The notes: generated by a model from the sequence alone, not told the origin. Positions 15,164 through 23,082 are shown, counted from the stretch's first letter. The stretch: DNA of 23,193 bases from Anaeroplasmataceae bacterium (GCA_020025015.1 JAHHSV010000021.1:1-23193); one strand, 5' to 3'. Made by a program: numbers and translations.

Positions 15164-15412
15164 ATGCAAAACAATCGTAAAAATGATCGCGACTTTCCAC
15201 GTCGTGGCCGTAAAAAAGAATGCTATTTTACAAAAAATCATATTGAACATATCGATTTTAAGGATGTAGATTTATTAAAGAGATTCGTTACTGAAAGAGG
15301 TAAGATTTTACCTCGTCGTGTTACTGGTACAAGCGCTAGATATCAAAGAATGCTAGCTATCGCTATCAAGAGAGCACGTCATATGGCATTATTACCATTC
15401 GTAAAAGAATAA
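15164..15412 (+). CDS. rpsR: 30S ribosomal protein S18
   Basis: Partner of S6 on the 30S platform. 82 residues, normal length, with a basic N-terminal tail, the IDFKDVDLLKRFVTERGKILPRR core and the ALLPFV end. Only one Cys is present (about residue 20), so this is the form without a zinc-binding Cys set. AAGGAG precedes ATG 15164, 14 bases after ssb. Last gene of the operon, followed by a strong terminator. Confidence 0.97.
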   Translation: MQNNRKNDRDFPRRGRKKECYFTKNHIEHIDFKDVDLLKRFVTERGKILPRRVTGTSARYQRMLAIAIKRARHMALLPFVKE

Positions 15413-15422
15413 TTTTAAAAGT

Positions 15423-15453
15423 AAACTGTAAGGTAGTCGCCTTACAGTTTTTT
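15423..15453 (+). terminator. Terminator of rpsF operon
   Basis: Perfect 11-bp stem AAACTGTAAGG (15423-15433) / CCTTACAGTTT (15440-15450), loop TAGTCG, then more T residues. Confidence 0.95.
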
Positions 15454-15463
15454 GTTCGTTTTA

Positions 15464-15492
15464 TTGTATTAAAGCAAAAAAATTGCTATAAT
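15464..15492 (+). promoter_or_regulatory. Promoter of the gdpP-rplI fusion operon
   Basis: TTGTAT (15464-15469), 17-bp spacer, extended -10 TGCTATAAT (15484-15492). Expected start at about 15498-15500, directly at the upstream ATG 15501 and about 17 bases before the chosen TTG start. Confidence 0.8.
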
Positions 15493-15515
15493 TAAAAAGA
15501 ATGAAGGTGATTAAA

Positions 15516-17957
15516 TTGCTATTTATTATAGGAAGTATTATAAGCTTTTTATTGACTGGTCTAGCATTATATTGCTATTTCGAGCCTTTTACAGAAGCTA
15601 TTTCAGTATATGTGTTTTTAGGAGCAGGTTTTCTATTTGCCATATTAGGTGTTACTTTAATATTTTTAATCTTTTATCGTAAGGAAAAAGAGAAAAATTC
15701 CGATTTAACCAATCAAATTCAAGTATGGAGTAATACAACATACCATATAAATGCGGCAGGCGATCAAGCCTTTGAGGACTTGCCTGTTGGTATTGTTGCC
15801 TATGATAATGATTATTTAATAAAATGGGTTAATGTCTTTTTCCAAAATCAAATGCAGGTTAAGCTTCAGGAAAGCCCATTATCTATTATTAGTGATAAGT
15901 TAGTCGAAGCCTGCGATGGCACTAAAGATAAATTTATGATTAATATTGCAGATAAAACCTATGACTGTGTTCATAATAAGCCACATAAGATAATTTATTT
16001 CTTTGATGTTACCCTAAGAGAAGCATTAAAGCAAAAATATCAAAATAGAACCCTAGCGATGGGTGTTTTAGTTGTGGATAATTTAGATGAATCACTAAAA
16101 AGATATGATATCCAAGAAAAAAGTAAAATTAGTGGTGAAATTTTAGGTGATATATCTGATTATTTTGAAAAATATAATTGCTTTATCCAAGCTATTGATG
16201 ATGATAGAATTCTAATTATTTGTGATAAGGAATCACTAGTTGCAATGAAAAACGATAAATTTTCTATTTTAGTTCGTATTCGTGATATTTCTAAATCATC
16301 TCATTTAAAGTCAACAATAAGTATAGGCTTTGCTTCATACGATGTATCAAGCATGGAGCTTGGTAAATATGCTTTTAGTGCGCTTGAGCTTGCTGAAAAG
16401 CGAGGAGGCGACCAGGCCGTTGTTAATATTCAAGGTAAGAAGATTGAATATATCGGTGGACAAACTAATGCCCTAGAGAAAAATACCTTAGTTGCTGCTC
16501 GTTTACAAAATAGTAACTTTAAGGATGTTACAACTAAGGCCTCTAATGTTTTAATTATGGCCCATGATTTTGCTGATTGTGATGCCTTAGGTGCAATGAT
16601 AGGAGCCTTAAGATTAGTATTAAGCTATGGCGTAAAGGATGTTAGCCTAGTAATTGAGCCTAAGCATTTAGATACAACTGCGAATAAGATTTATTCTTAT
16701 TTAGAAGATCAAAATGCCGAGATTTTGAATTATATAGTTGATGAAGAAAAAGCTTTAAGCATCGTAGGTAAGGACACAATTTTAGTCGTTTGTGATACAC
16801 AATCACCACGTCTAGTAATGTTCCCTAAGGTTTGTGACAAAGCGACTCACCTAGCAATCATTGATCACCACCGTGTTGGTACAGTCGATTTTAAAAAGGA
16901 ATATGTTGATATGTCATATGTTGAGACATATTCATCATCAACTGTTGAATTAATTAGTGAAATGTTTATCTTTAGCCCTGAGGCTAAGATTAGTCCGCTT
17001 GAAGCAACAATTATGCTAACAGGCATTGTAGTTGATACCAATAACTTTACCTTTAGAACAGGCTCACGTACCTTTGAGGCTGCATCAACCCTAAAGGAAA
17101 TTGGCGCTGATATGGTTAGAGTACGTAAGTTTTTACGTGATAGCTATGAATATGAAAAGGAGCTAGCCGAAGCTCTAATTAATACTGAAATATTCTATAA
17201 TCGTTTTGCGGTTTCAATTTTAAATGATGAAAATATTCCTGATCGAACCTTATTAGCTAAGGTATCAGATCGTCTTTTAACTATAGAAAAAATTGATGCA
17301 GCATTTACAATTGCTAAACTTGGTGATAATATAGTTGCTGTTTCAGCTCGAAGCCTTGAAGGTGTAAACGTTCAGGTTATTATGGAAGAAATGGGCGGAG
17401 GCGGTCACCTACAAAGTGCAGCCTGCCAGGTACCAGATACAACTATTGAAGATGTAAGAAACACACTTATTGATATTTTGAAACGAGATTATGGATACGA
17501 AGGAGAAGAGAAAATGAAAATTATTTTACTTGCAGATGTTAAAGGAAAAGGTAAGAAGGATGATATCATTGAGGTTAATAATGGCTATGGAAATTATCTA
17601 ATTAGCAATAACCTAGGACTTCTTGCTAACGACAATAATCTTAAGAAATTAGCTGAAAACCAAAAGCAAGCTAAGATTGAAGAAGAAAATCGTAAGAATT
17701 TATTAGAAAAGATAAAATCAGAAATCGATGGTAAGTCAGTAACTATCTACCTAAAGCTAGGTGCTGATGGTAAAGCCTTTGGTCACGTAACCTCTAAGCT
17801 AATTTGTGATGAATTTGAAGCTCAAAATGGCATTCGTTTAGATAAGAAGAAGCTTGATTTACCTAACGATATTAACTCAATAGGTATTTATACAGCTACA
17901 ATTACCTTAGCAAAGGATATTGTAGCAAGCTTTGAAATTAACGTAATTGGTAACTAA
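15516..17957 (+). CDS. gdpP-rplI: GdpP c-di-AMP phosphodiesterase fused in frame to ribosomal protein L9
   Basis: 813 residues from TTG 15516. This start has GGTGA 5 bases upstream; ATG 15501 would be nearly leaderless. Residues 1-666 are a complete GdpP: two membrane helices (about 1-22, 30-52), a PAS-like domain (about 65-145), a degenerate GGDEF domain ending RGGDQAVVN, and DHH/DHHA1 domains with HDFADCD (H350), CDT, DHH (450-452) and GGGGH (H631). All usual DHH metal ligands appear present, so hydrolysis of c-di-AMP to pApA is expected at the membrane. Residues 667-813 are a full-length L9: GYGNYLI N-domain, long helix, C-domain. There is no stop between them, but AAGGAG lies 8 bases before the L9 Met. 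In B. subtilis these are two adjacent genes (gdpP, rplI). A frame-joining sequencing error is possible. Confidence 0.92.
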   Translation: MLFIIGSIISFLLTGLALYCYFEPFTEAISVYVFLGAGFLFAILGVTLIFLIFYRKEKEKNSDLTNQIQVWSNTTYHINAAGDQAFEDLPVGIVAYDNDYLIKWVNVFFQNQMQVKLQESPLSIISDKLVEACDGTKDKFMINIADKTYDCVHNKPHKIIYFFDVTLREALKQKYQNRTLAMGVLVVDNLDESLKRYDIQEKSKISGEILGDISDYFEKYNCFIQAIDDDRILIICDKESLVAMKNDKFSILVRIRDISKSSHLKSTISIGFASYDVSSMELGKYAFSALELAEKRGGDQAVVNIQGKKIEYIGGQTNALEKNTLVAARLQNSNFKDVTTKASNVLIMAHDFADCDALGAMIGALRLVLSYGVKDVSLVIEPKHLDTTANKIYSYLEDQNAEILNYIVDEEKALSIVGKDTILVVCDTQSPRLVMFPKVCDKATHLAIIDHHRVGTVDFKKEYVDMSYVETYSSSTVELISEMFIFSPEAKISPLEATIMLTGIVVDTNNFTFRTGSRTFEAASTLKEIGADMVRVRKFLRDSYEYEKELAEALINTEIFYNRFAVSILNDENIPDRTLLAKVSDRLLTIEKIDAAFTIAKLGDNIVAVSARSLEGVNVQVIMEEMGGGGHLQSAACQVPDTTIEDVRNTLIDILKRDYGYEGEEKMKIILLADVKGKGKKDDIIEVNNGYGNYLISNNLGLLANDNNLKKLAENQKQAKIEEENRKNLLEKIKSEIDGKSVTIYLKLGADGKAFGHVTSKLICDEFEAQNGIRLDKKKLDLPNDINSIGIYTATITLAKDIVASFEINVIGN
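17514..17957 (+). CDS. rplI: Probable separate translation of ribosomal protein L9 from an internal start
   Basis: Nested in frame in the 3' part of the gdpP fusion. ATG 17514 is preceded by AAGGAG (17500-17505) with an 8-base spacer, as good as the ribosome sites of free-standing genes here. The product is 147 residues, the normal L9 length, with the usual MKIILLADVKGKGKK start, GYGNYLI motif and the AFGHVTSK C-domain. L9 binds domain V of 23S rRNA near L1. L9 is needed in much greater amounts than a membrane phosphodiesterase, so internal initiation would give free L9 in addition to the fusion. That it occurs is inference. Confidence 0.55.
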   Translation: MKIILLADVKGKGKKDDIIEVNNGYGNYLISNNLGLLANDNNLKKLAENQKQAKIEEENRKNLLEKIKSEIDGKSVTIYLKLGADGKAFGHVTSKLICDEFEAQNGIRLDKKKLDLPNDINSIGIYTATITLAKDIVASFEINVIGN

Positions 17958-17958
17958 T

Positions 17959-19290
17959 ATGCAAAAGATAGTTATCCCATCAAATGTGGAGGCTGAGGCT
18001 GCGCTTTTAGGCTGTATCATTGTCAATGAGAATATCTTGCTAGAAACCCGTGATTTAGTTCCAGTTGAATATTTTTATGACAGTAGAAATAGAGCAATAT
18101 ATCGTGCTATGATTAGCCTACAAAACGAAAAAAAGCATATTGATATAACCACATTAATAAGTTATTTAACAAAAGAAAATTTAATCAATGAGGTTGGTGG
18201 CTTAGATTATTTAGGTAGCCTAGCAAACGTTGGCTATTCTACCCCAAACGTTAATAGCTATATTGATTTGATTGTTGATAGCGCAATGCGTAGAAATAGT
18301 ATTGATTTACTAACAAAGCTAGTTCAAGATGGCTACAATAATGAAATTTCAACCTTTGATTATATTGAAAATATTGAAAAAGGTGTATTCGAGCTAAGTA
18401 AAAGACGAAGCGTAGATGGCTTTAAAACAATTGGTGATGTATCACGTAATGTTTTAGAGGCAACCGAATTACACGCTAACCAAAAGGAAGCTATTATTGG
18501 TTTAAAAACCGGTTTTCCAACCCTAGATAGATTGACCCTAGGCTTTCAACCAGGACAGTTAATTATTTTAGCTGCCCGTCCAAGTATGGGTAAGTCTGCA
18601 ATGGGCTTAAATTTAGCTGAGCATATTGCGGTTAAAAATAAGCAAGGTAAGGCTAATGTTGCTGTTTTCTCTCTAGAAATGTCAGCAGAGCAATTAGTTG
18701 AAAGAATGATTGCCTGTGATTCTAAGATTGAATTAAGTAACATTAAAACCGGAAATATTCAAGCTAACGAATGGGTTAGATTTAATACAAGCTGCTCAAG
18801 ACTAAGCAAGCTTGGAATTTACTTTGATGATTCAACAGATTTAACTGTTGCCAAAATAAGAGCAAAATGCCGTAAGCAAGCTGTAGAGACTGGCCTAGAC
18901 TTTGTTGTAATTGACTATTTACAGCTAATTAATAGCCCAAACGATAATAAGGCCTTACAAGAGCAGGTTGCTAAAATATCACGTGAGCTAAAGCTAATGG
19001 CAATGGAATTACAAATACCGGTATTAGTATTATCACAGCTTTCACGTGCTGTTGAAAAGCGTGAGGATAAGCATCCGATTATGGCTGACCTAAGAGATTC
19101 AGGTAGTATTGAGCAGGATGCAGATATTGTTATGTTCTTATATAGAGATGATTATTATAATAAAGCTTCAGCCCGTAAGGGAGAGGCAGATTTTATAATC
19201 TCAAAGAACCGTAGTGGACAAACACATGAAGGTATTCCATTATTATTTAATGGTGGTTGTGCTTGTTTTGAAGAGAAAATTGGAGACTAG
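17959..19290 (+). CDS. dnaB: Replicative DNA helicase
   Basis: Hexameric helicase that unwinds DNA at the replication fork (named DnaC in B. subtilis). 443 residues, typical. The N-terminal domain (about 1-150) starts IPSNVEAEAALLGCI; then the linker and RecA-like domain with Walker A AARPSMGKSA (about 205-214), Walker B VVIDYLQL, the VLVLSQLSRAVE segment and LRDSGSIEQDAD. ATG 17959 lies one base after the L9 stop and has only a weak ribosome site, so translation is probably coupled to rplI; an in-frame TTG at 17947 would overlap rplI and is less likely. The rplI-dnaB order is conserved in Firmicutes. Confidence 0.97.
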   Translation: MQKIVIPSNVEAEAALLGCIIVNENILLETRDLVPVEYFYDSRNRAIYRAMISLQNEKKHIDITTLISYLTKENLINEVGGLDYLGSLANVGYSTPNVNSYIDLIVDSAMRRNSIDLLTKLVQDGYNNEISTFDYIENIEKGVFELSKRRSVDGFKTIGDVSRNVLEATELHANQKEAIIGLKTGFPTLDRLTLGFQPGQLIILAARPSMGKSAMGLNLAEHIAVKNKQGKANVAVFSLEMSAEQLVERMIACDSKIELSNIKTGNIQANEWVRFNTSCSRLSKLGIYFDDSTDLTVAKIRAKCRKQAVETGLDFVVIDYLQLINSPNDNKALQEQVAKISRELKLMAMELQIPVLVLSQLSRAVEKREDKHPIMADLRDSGSIEQDADIVMFLYRDDYYNKASARKGEADFIISKNRSGQTHEGIPLLFNGGCACFEEKIGD

Positions 19291-19305
19291 ATTGGAGAAT
19301 TTACG

Positions 19306-20382
19306 ATGATTGATCGTTTAAAAATGATGGAAAAAAGATACGAAGAGCTAAATTCGTTATTACAAGATCCAGAGGTAGTAATGAATATTAAATTAGTTAC
19401 TGAGTATGCAAAGGAACAAAAATCCTTAGAAAAGCCAGTATTGTTATTTAGAGAATACAATAAGCTTAATGATTCATTAGAGGAATTAAGAGAACTAAAG
19501 AAATCTGATGATGAGGATTTAGCAATGATGGCTGCTGAAGAGCTACAAGAATCTGAAGCAAGAATTGAAGAAATTAAAGAAGAGGTTAAGATTTTATTAT
19601 TACCAAAGGACCCTAATGATGATAAGAACGTAATTATGGAAATTAGAGGAGCCGTTGGTGGTGATGAAGCTAATATTTTCGCTGGTGATTTATTTAGAAT
19701 GTACTCTAAATATGCAGAAATTAAAGGCTGGAAAATTGAAGTATTAGATAGCGTTCCTTCAGAAATGGGAGGATACTCTTCAATCCAATTTATGGTAAAG
19801 GGCGATAGTATTTATTCAACCTTAAAATATGAATCAGGTGGACATCGTGTACAACGCGTACCTCAAACTGAATCACAAGGTAGAATTCATACCTCAATTG
19901 CTACAGTATTAGTTATGCCAGAGGCTCCAGAATTAGAATTTGAAATTGATATGAACGATGTCAGAGTAGATACATTCTGTTCATCAGGTCCAGGTGGACA
20001 AGGTGTTAATACAACCTATAGTGCGGTTCGTTTAACCCATATTCCAACAGGTGTTGCTGTTGCTTGTCAGATTCATAGAAGCCAGCATGAAAATAAGGCG
20101 GCTGCCCTACAAATTTTAAGGGCTAGAATTTATGATGCAATGGTTGCCGAAAAGGAAGCTAAGGAAGGCGCTGAGCGTCAATCATTAGTTGGCCATGGTG
20201 AACGTAGCGAAAAGATTAGAACATACAATTATCCACAAAATAGAGTTACTGATCATCGTATTGGCTTCACAATTAATCGTTTAGATGTAATTATGGATGG
20301 TAAATTAGATTTAGTTATCCAAGAGCTTATAAACGAAGATCAAAAGAGAAAGCTAGCTGCTGAAAGCGAAGACAATAAATAA
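19306..20382 (+). CDS. prfA: Peptide chain release factor 1
   Basis: Recognises UAA and UAG and triggers peptide release. 358 residues, the usual length. The stop-codon-reading tripeptide is PQT in VPQTESQGRIHTS (the PxT type of RF1, not the SPF of RF2). The catalytic GGQ is at residues 230-232 in SGPGGQGVN, whose Gln is the target of PrmC, encoded next. ATG 19306 follows GGAG; 15 bases after dnaB. A terminator hairpin follows seven bases after the stop. Genes here end in TAA, TAG and TGA, so an RF2 elsewhere is expected. Confidence 0.97.
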   Translation: MIDRLKMMEKRYEELNSLLQDPEVVMNIKLVTEYAKEQKSLEKPVLLFREYNKLNDSLEELRELKKSDDEDLAMMAAEELQESEARIEEIKEEVKILLLPKDPNDDKNVIMEIRGAVGGDEANIFAGDLFRMYSKYAEIKGWKIEVLDSVPSEMGGYSSIQFMVKGDSIYSTLKYESGGHRVQRVPQTESQGRIHTSIATVLVMPEAPELEFEIDMNDVRVDTFCSSGPGGQGVNTTYSAVRLTHIPTGVAVACQIHRSQHENKAAALQILRARIYDAMVAEKEAKEGAERQSLVGHGERSEKIRTYNYPQNRVTDHRIGFTINRLDVIMDGKLDLVIQELINEDQKRKLAAESEDNK

Positions 20383-20388
20383 AAAAAT

Positions 20389-20413
20389 AAGCTCACAGCA
20401 TTGTGAGCTTTTT
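20389..20413 (+). terminator. Hairpin terminator between prfA and prmC
   Basis: 9-bp perfect stem AAGCTCACA (20389-20397) / TGTGAGCTT (20402-20410), loop GCAT, followed by a short T run. It ends about 5 bases before the prmC ribosome site, leaving no room for a promoter, so it should act as a partial terminator or attenuator. Confidence 0.75.
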
Positions 20414-20427
20414 ATTAGGTGAAAATT

Positions 20428-21279
20428 ATGACTTTAAGAAAATTTATTAATTTAAATGAAAAGAAAGCTGCCAAGAACAATAAAGAGGAAAGTGCAGTTA
20501 TTATTTTACTAAGCCACGTTTTAAAAGCAGAAACCAAAGACCTATTTATGAAGCTTGATGATGAAATAGCCGAAGCAGACATTTTAAAATTTGATGAATT
20601 ATTTGAAAAATATTTATTTGAAAATAAACCAATCCAATATTTAGTAGGCTATACTAATTTTTATGGCTATGATTTTAAGGTTAATGAAAATGTTTTGATT
20701 CCTCGCTTTGAAACCGAAGAGCTAGTTGAAAATGTTTTATATAGATATGATACTTATTTTAAAGGTAAGGATGTTGAGGTTTGTGATGTCGCTACAGGCT
20801 CAGGCTGTATTGCAATAAGCTTAGCTCTAGAAGAAAAGCATATGCACGTTTCAGCCAGTGATATTAGCCATGAAGCCTTAGAGGTTGCTAAAGAAAATGC
20901 TAAGACCTTAGGAGCTAATGTTGAATTTTTTGAAGGCGATATGCTAGAGCCATTAAATGGTAAATATGATATTTTAGTATCTAATCCCCCATATATCCCT
21001 AATCAAGAAGAGGTAATGAGTTTAGTTAAGGATAATGAACCTAACATTGCCCTATTTGGTGGTGATGATGGCTTAAAATTCTATCGTATAATTTTAAGTG
21101 GAGCTAAAAGAATTTTAAAGGATAAGGCCCTAATAGCCTTTGAGCATGGCTATGACAAGAAAAAAGAAATAGAAGAAATAGCCCATACCTATTTTCCAGA
21201 GGCTAAGGTTGAAACCTTAAAGGATATGGAAGGAAAGGATAGAATGACATTTGTCTATGTAGGTGATTTTAATGAGTAA
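20428..21279 (+). CDS. prmC: Release factor glutamine methyltransferase
   Basis: SAM-dependent N5-methylation of the Gln in the GGQ motif of RF1/RF2. 283 residues. An N-terminal helical substrate-binding domain (about 1-90, with the PIQYLVGYTNFYGYDF segment) is followed by a Rossmann methyltransferase domain with CDVATGSGCIAI (SAM site) and the catalytic SNPPYIP. ATG 20428 is chosen over the in-frame GTG 20419 because GGTGA lies exactly 5 bases upstream and the GTG is part of that site. Directly follows its substrate gene prfA, as in many bacteria, and overlaps tsaC by 8 bases. Confidence 0.96.
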   Translation: MTLRKFINLNEKKAAKNNKEESAVIILLSHVLKAETKDLFMKLDDEIAEADILKFDELFEKYLFENKPIQYLVGYTNFYGYDFKVNENVLIPRFETEELVENVLYRYDTYFKGKDVEVCDVATGSGCIAISLALEEKHMHVSASDISHEALEVAKENAKTLGANVEFFEGDMLEPLNGKYDILVSNPPYIPNQEEVMSLVKDNEPNIALFGGDDGLKFYRIILSGAKRILKDKALIAFEHGYDKKKEIEEIAHTYFPEAKVETLKDMEGKDRMTFVYVGDFNE

Positions 21280-21817
21280 GGTAATTATATTTCCAACTGA
21301 CACAGTTTACGGAATAGGCGCTTCAATCTATGATAAAGAAGGACAAGAAAGAATATATCAAATTAAACATCGTAGCCATGATAAGCCTTTAGCGGTATTA
21401 TGCTATTCCCTTAGTCAAATCAAAGAAATAGCCGAGGTTAACGAAAATGCTGAAAAACTAATTAAAAAGTTTTTACCAGGAGCCCTAACCCTAATTTTAC
21501 CAGCTAAAGCTAAGGTTAAGGAAATAATGGGGCTACCAACCATTGGCGTAAGAATTCCTAATAGTAAGCTTGCCTTAAGCATTTTAGAAAAAGAAGGTGC
21601 TATGGCAACTACTAGCGTTAACGAAAGTGGCGAAAAACCACTAGACACCTATGAGGAAATAAAAGACGCATATGGTGATCTAGTTGAAGAAATTTATAAA
21701 AAGGAAGAAGAATCAAGCCATATCTCATCAACAGTAGTTAGCTTGATAGAAAGTGAGCCTAAGCTTTTAAGAGAAGGAAGCATCTCGTTAGAAATGATAT
21801 TAGACTGCTTAAAATAG
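21272..21817 (+). CDS. tsaC: Threonylcarbamoyl-AMP synthase (YrdC/TsaC type)
   Basis: Makes threonylcarbamoyl-adenylate from Thr, bicarbonate and ATP, the first step of t6A37 modification of ANN-decoding tRNAs, which include the tRNA-Thr and tRNA-Arg(CCT) of this window. 181 residues: the YrdC domain only, with FPTDTVYGIG at the start, the KHRSHDKPL basic/nucleotide-site segment and SSTVVSL near the end. It lacks the C-terminal Sua5 domain found in B. subtilis YwlC (about 346 residues). ATG 21272 with AGGTGA 5 bases upstream; the in-frame GTG 21263 is part of that site. Last gene of the run from gdpP. Confidence 0.95.
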   Translation: MSKVIIFPTDTVYGIGASIYDKEGQERIYQIKHRSHDKPLAVLCYSLSQIKEIAEVNENAEKLIKKFLPGALTLILPAKAKVKEIMGLPTIGVRIPNSKLALSILEKEGAMATTSVNESGEKPLDTYEEIKDAYGDLVEEIYKKEEESSHISSTVVSLIESEPKLLREGSISLEMILDCLK

Positions 21818-21854
21818 AAAAGAGTGAAGCAATTTGAATTGCCCCACTCTTTTT
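21818..21854. terminator. Bidirectional terminator between tsaC and the HtrA-like gene
   Basis: AAAGAGTG/CACTCTTT outer stem, 2x2 internal loop, then GCAATT/AATTGC inner stem with a TG loop. T runs follow on both strands (plus TTTT to 21854; minus from AAAA at 21818-21821). It lies between convergent genes. Confidence 0.85.
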
Positions 21855-21862
21855 CTTTACTT

Positions 21863-22957
21863 TTAACTAGGAATATATTGAACTAAATCTAACTTTACTG
21901 TTGATTCCATGTTTTTCCTATTAATATCTACATAGAATGAATCCCCAACCTTGAGATTAAGCCTATATAAGCTTTGATAAAAAGCACCAGCCGAAGAAAT
22001 ATTAAACTCAACGACCTTTAAGCCATCCTTATAATAAGCTCTTAATATTTGATCACCCGTCATAAACTTATCAAAGCCAGAAGTAGTTTTATTATTAGAT
22101 ACTGCAGATATACCAAGATATTTAAAAGGAAAAGAAACAATATCAGAAACCGTAAAGCCAAGCTCCCAATTATCAAGCTTATAGCCAACTTTCCATTTAT
22201 TTGTACCCTTATCATATTTAGCAGTACTAAAGACATCATCGATAACACTAAAGGCAGTATCCATAGGAATAGCAAAGCCTAAGCCCTCAACACCAGCCTT
22301 AGCAAACTTAGCATTAACAACACCAACTAGATTACCATAAATATCAAATAATCCACCACCACTATTTCCTGAGTTTATAGCAGTATCAGTTTGAATCAGC
22401 TTCATTGTATTATAATCAGGACTCATTACCTCTCTACCTAAATAAGAAACATGACCGATAGAAACAGAACCAGGTAAGCTTCCAAGCGGATTACCAATAG
22501 CAATAACCGTCGAAGCCAACCTTAAATTAGGATTTTTACTTAGATTAGCATAGGAATAATTAGTACCTTTAATAGATAAAAGAGCTATATCATTTTTTCT
22601 ATCCCCACCAACAAGCTCGCTATTAATATATTTATCATGACCATTAATAATGATTTTATAATTATTAGCACCTTCTATTACATGGTAGCAGGTAAGAATA
22701 TAGCTTAAATCTAAACTAGAATCATAAGAGATTAAGATACCGCTGCCACTACCATATAATTGATTATCTATAAAAGAATCAATAGAAACAACCGAATCAT
22801 AAACCTTAGCAACAGTTTCCTCTAATGATGTAGGCTCAGGATTAACCTCAGTATAATTATAGTTAGGCGTATAATTTATAACAGGATTGGCCGTGTTACA
22901 AGAGCCTAAGGATAAGCCTAGAAAGGCTACTAAAATACAAATAATAACTTTTTTCAC
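21863..22957 (-). CDS. HtrA/DegP-like serine protease, lipoprotein
   Basis: Predicted surface-attached envelope protease. 364 residues from GTG 22957, with GGAG about 8 bases upstream on the minus strand. A type II signal peptide ends in lipobox LGSC (Cys20), followed by a Pro/Asn/Tyr-rich spacer of about 25 residues. The S1C triad is intact: H92 (TCYHV), D123 (RKNDIALL), S199 (NSGNSGGGL). The C-terminal about 120 residues look like a divergent PDZ-like domain (FDKFMTGDQILRAYY region). It is similar in plan to the protease at 11205-12377, but the sequences differ clearly outside the motifs, suggesting old duplication or separate roles. It is a single-gene unit between an extended -10 promoter and a shared terminator. 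PDZ assignment is tentative. Confidence 0.87.
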   Translation of the reverse strand: MKKVIICILVAFLGLSLGSCNTANPVINYTPNYNYTEVNPEPTSLEETVAKVYDSVVSIDSFIDNQLYGSGSGILISYDSSLDLSYILTCYHVIEGANNYKIIINGHDKYINSELVGGDRKNDIALLSIKGTNYSYANLSKNPNLRLASTVIAIGNPLGSLPGSVSIGHVSYLGREVMSPDYNTMKLIQTDTAINSGNSGGGLFDIYGNLVGVVNAKFAKAGVEGLGFAIPMDTAFSVIDDVFSTAKYDKGTNKWKVGYKLDNWELGFTVSDIVSFPFKYLGISAVSNNKTTSGFDKFMTGDQILRAYYKDGLKVVEFNISSAGAFYQSLYRLNLKVGDSFYVDINRKNMESTVKLDLVQYIPS

Positions 22958-22978
22958 TTTATCAACTCCAATGAAAAA

Positions 22979-22987
22979 ATTATAGCA
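22979..22987 (-). promoter_or_regulatory. Extended -10 promoter of the HtrA-like gene
   Basis: Minus strand TGCTATAAT, a perfect extended -10. No good -35 is visible at 17-18 bp. Expected start near 22972, so the leader is only about 15 nt and begins close to the GGAG site. Confidence 0.65.
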
Positions 22988-23017
22988 CTTAATTATCGCA
23001 GGATTATGGTATTCTAG

Positions 23018-23080
23018 AAAAAACAGAAAAAAATGGACAACAAAAAAATATTAAAAAAAGTAGAAAAAAAGTAAAATAAA
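23018..23080 (+). promoter_or_regulatory. A-tract UP-element-like region upstream of rRNA promoter
   Basis: A runs of 6-7 bases at 23018-23023, 23027-23033, 23042-23048, 23053-23059 and 23064-23070. The last three have centres exactly 11 bp apart, so they lie on nearly the same DNA face and should bend the DNA. They end 13 bases before the -35. UP-element role is inferred from position. Confidence 0.65.
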
Positions 23081-23082
23081 TG

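Noticed and set aside
22049..22282. Plus-strand and second minus-frame open frames inside the HtrA-like gene.
   Set aside because: Shadows of the protease gene; Ile/Leu- or Lys/Arg-rich low-complexity translations typical of AT-rich antisense frames.
22979..22995. Half of a CIRCE/HrcA-like element (ATAGCACTT) at the HtrA-like promoter.
   Set aside because: The matching GAGTGCTAA half at the 9-base spacing is absent.
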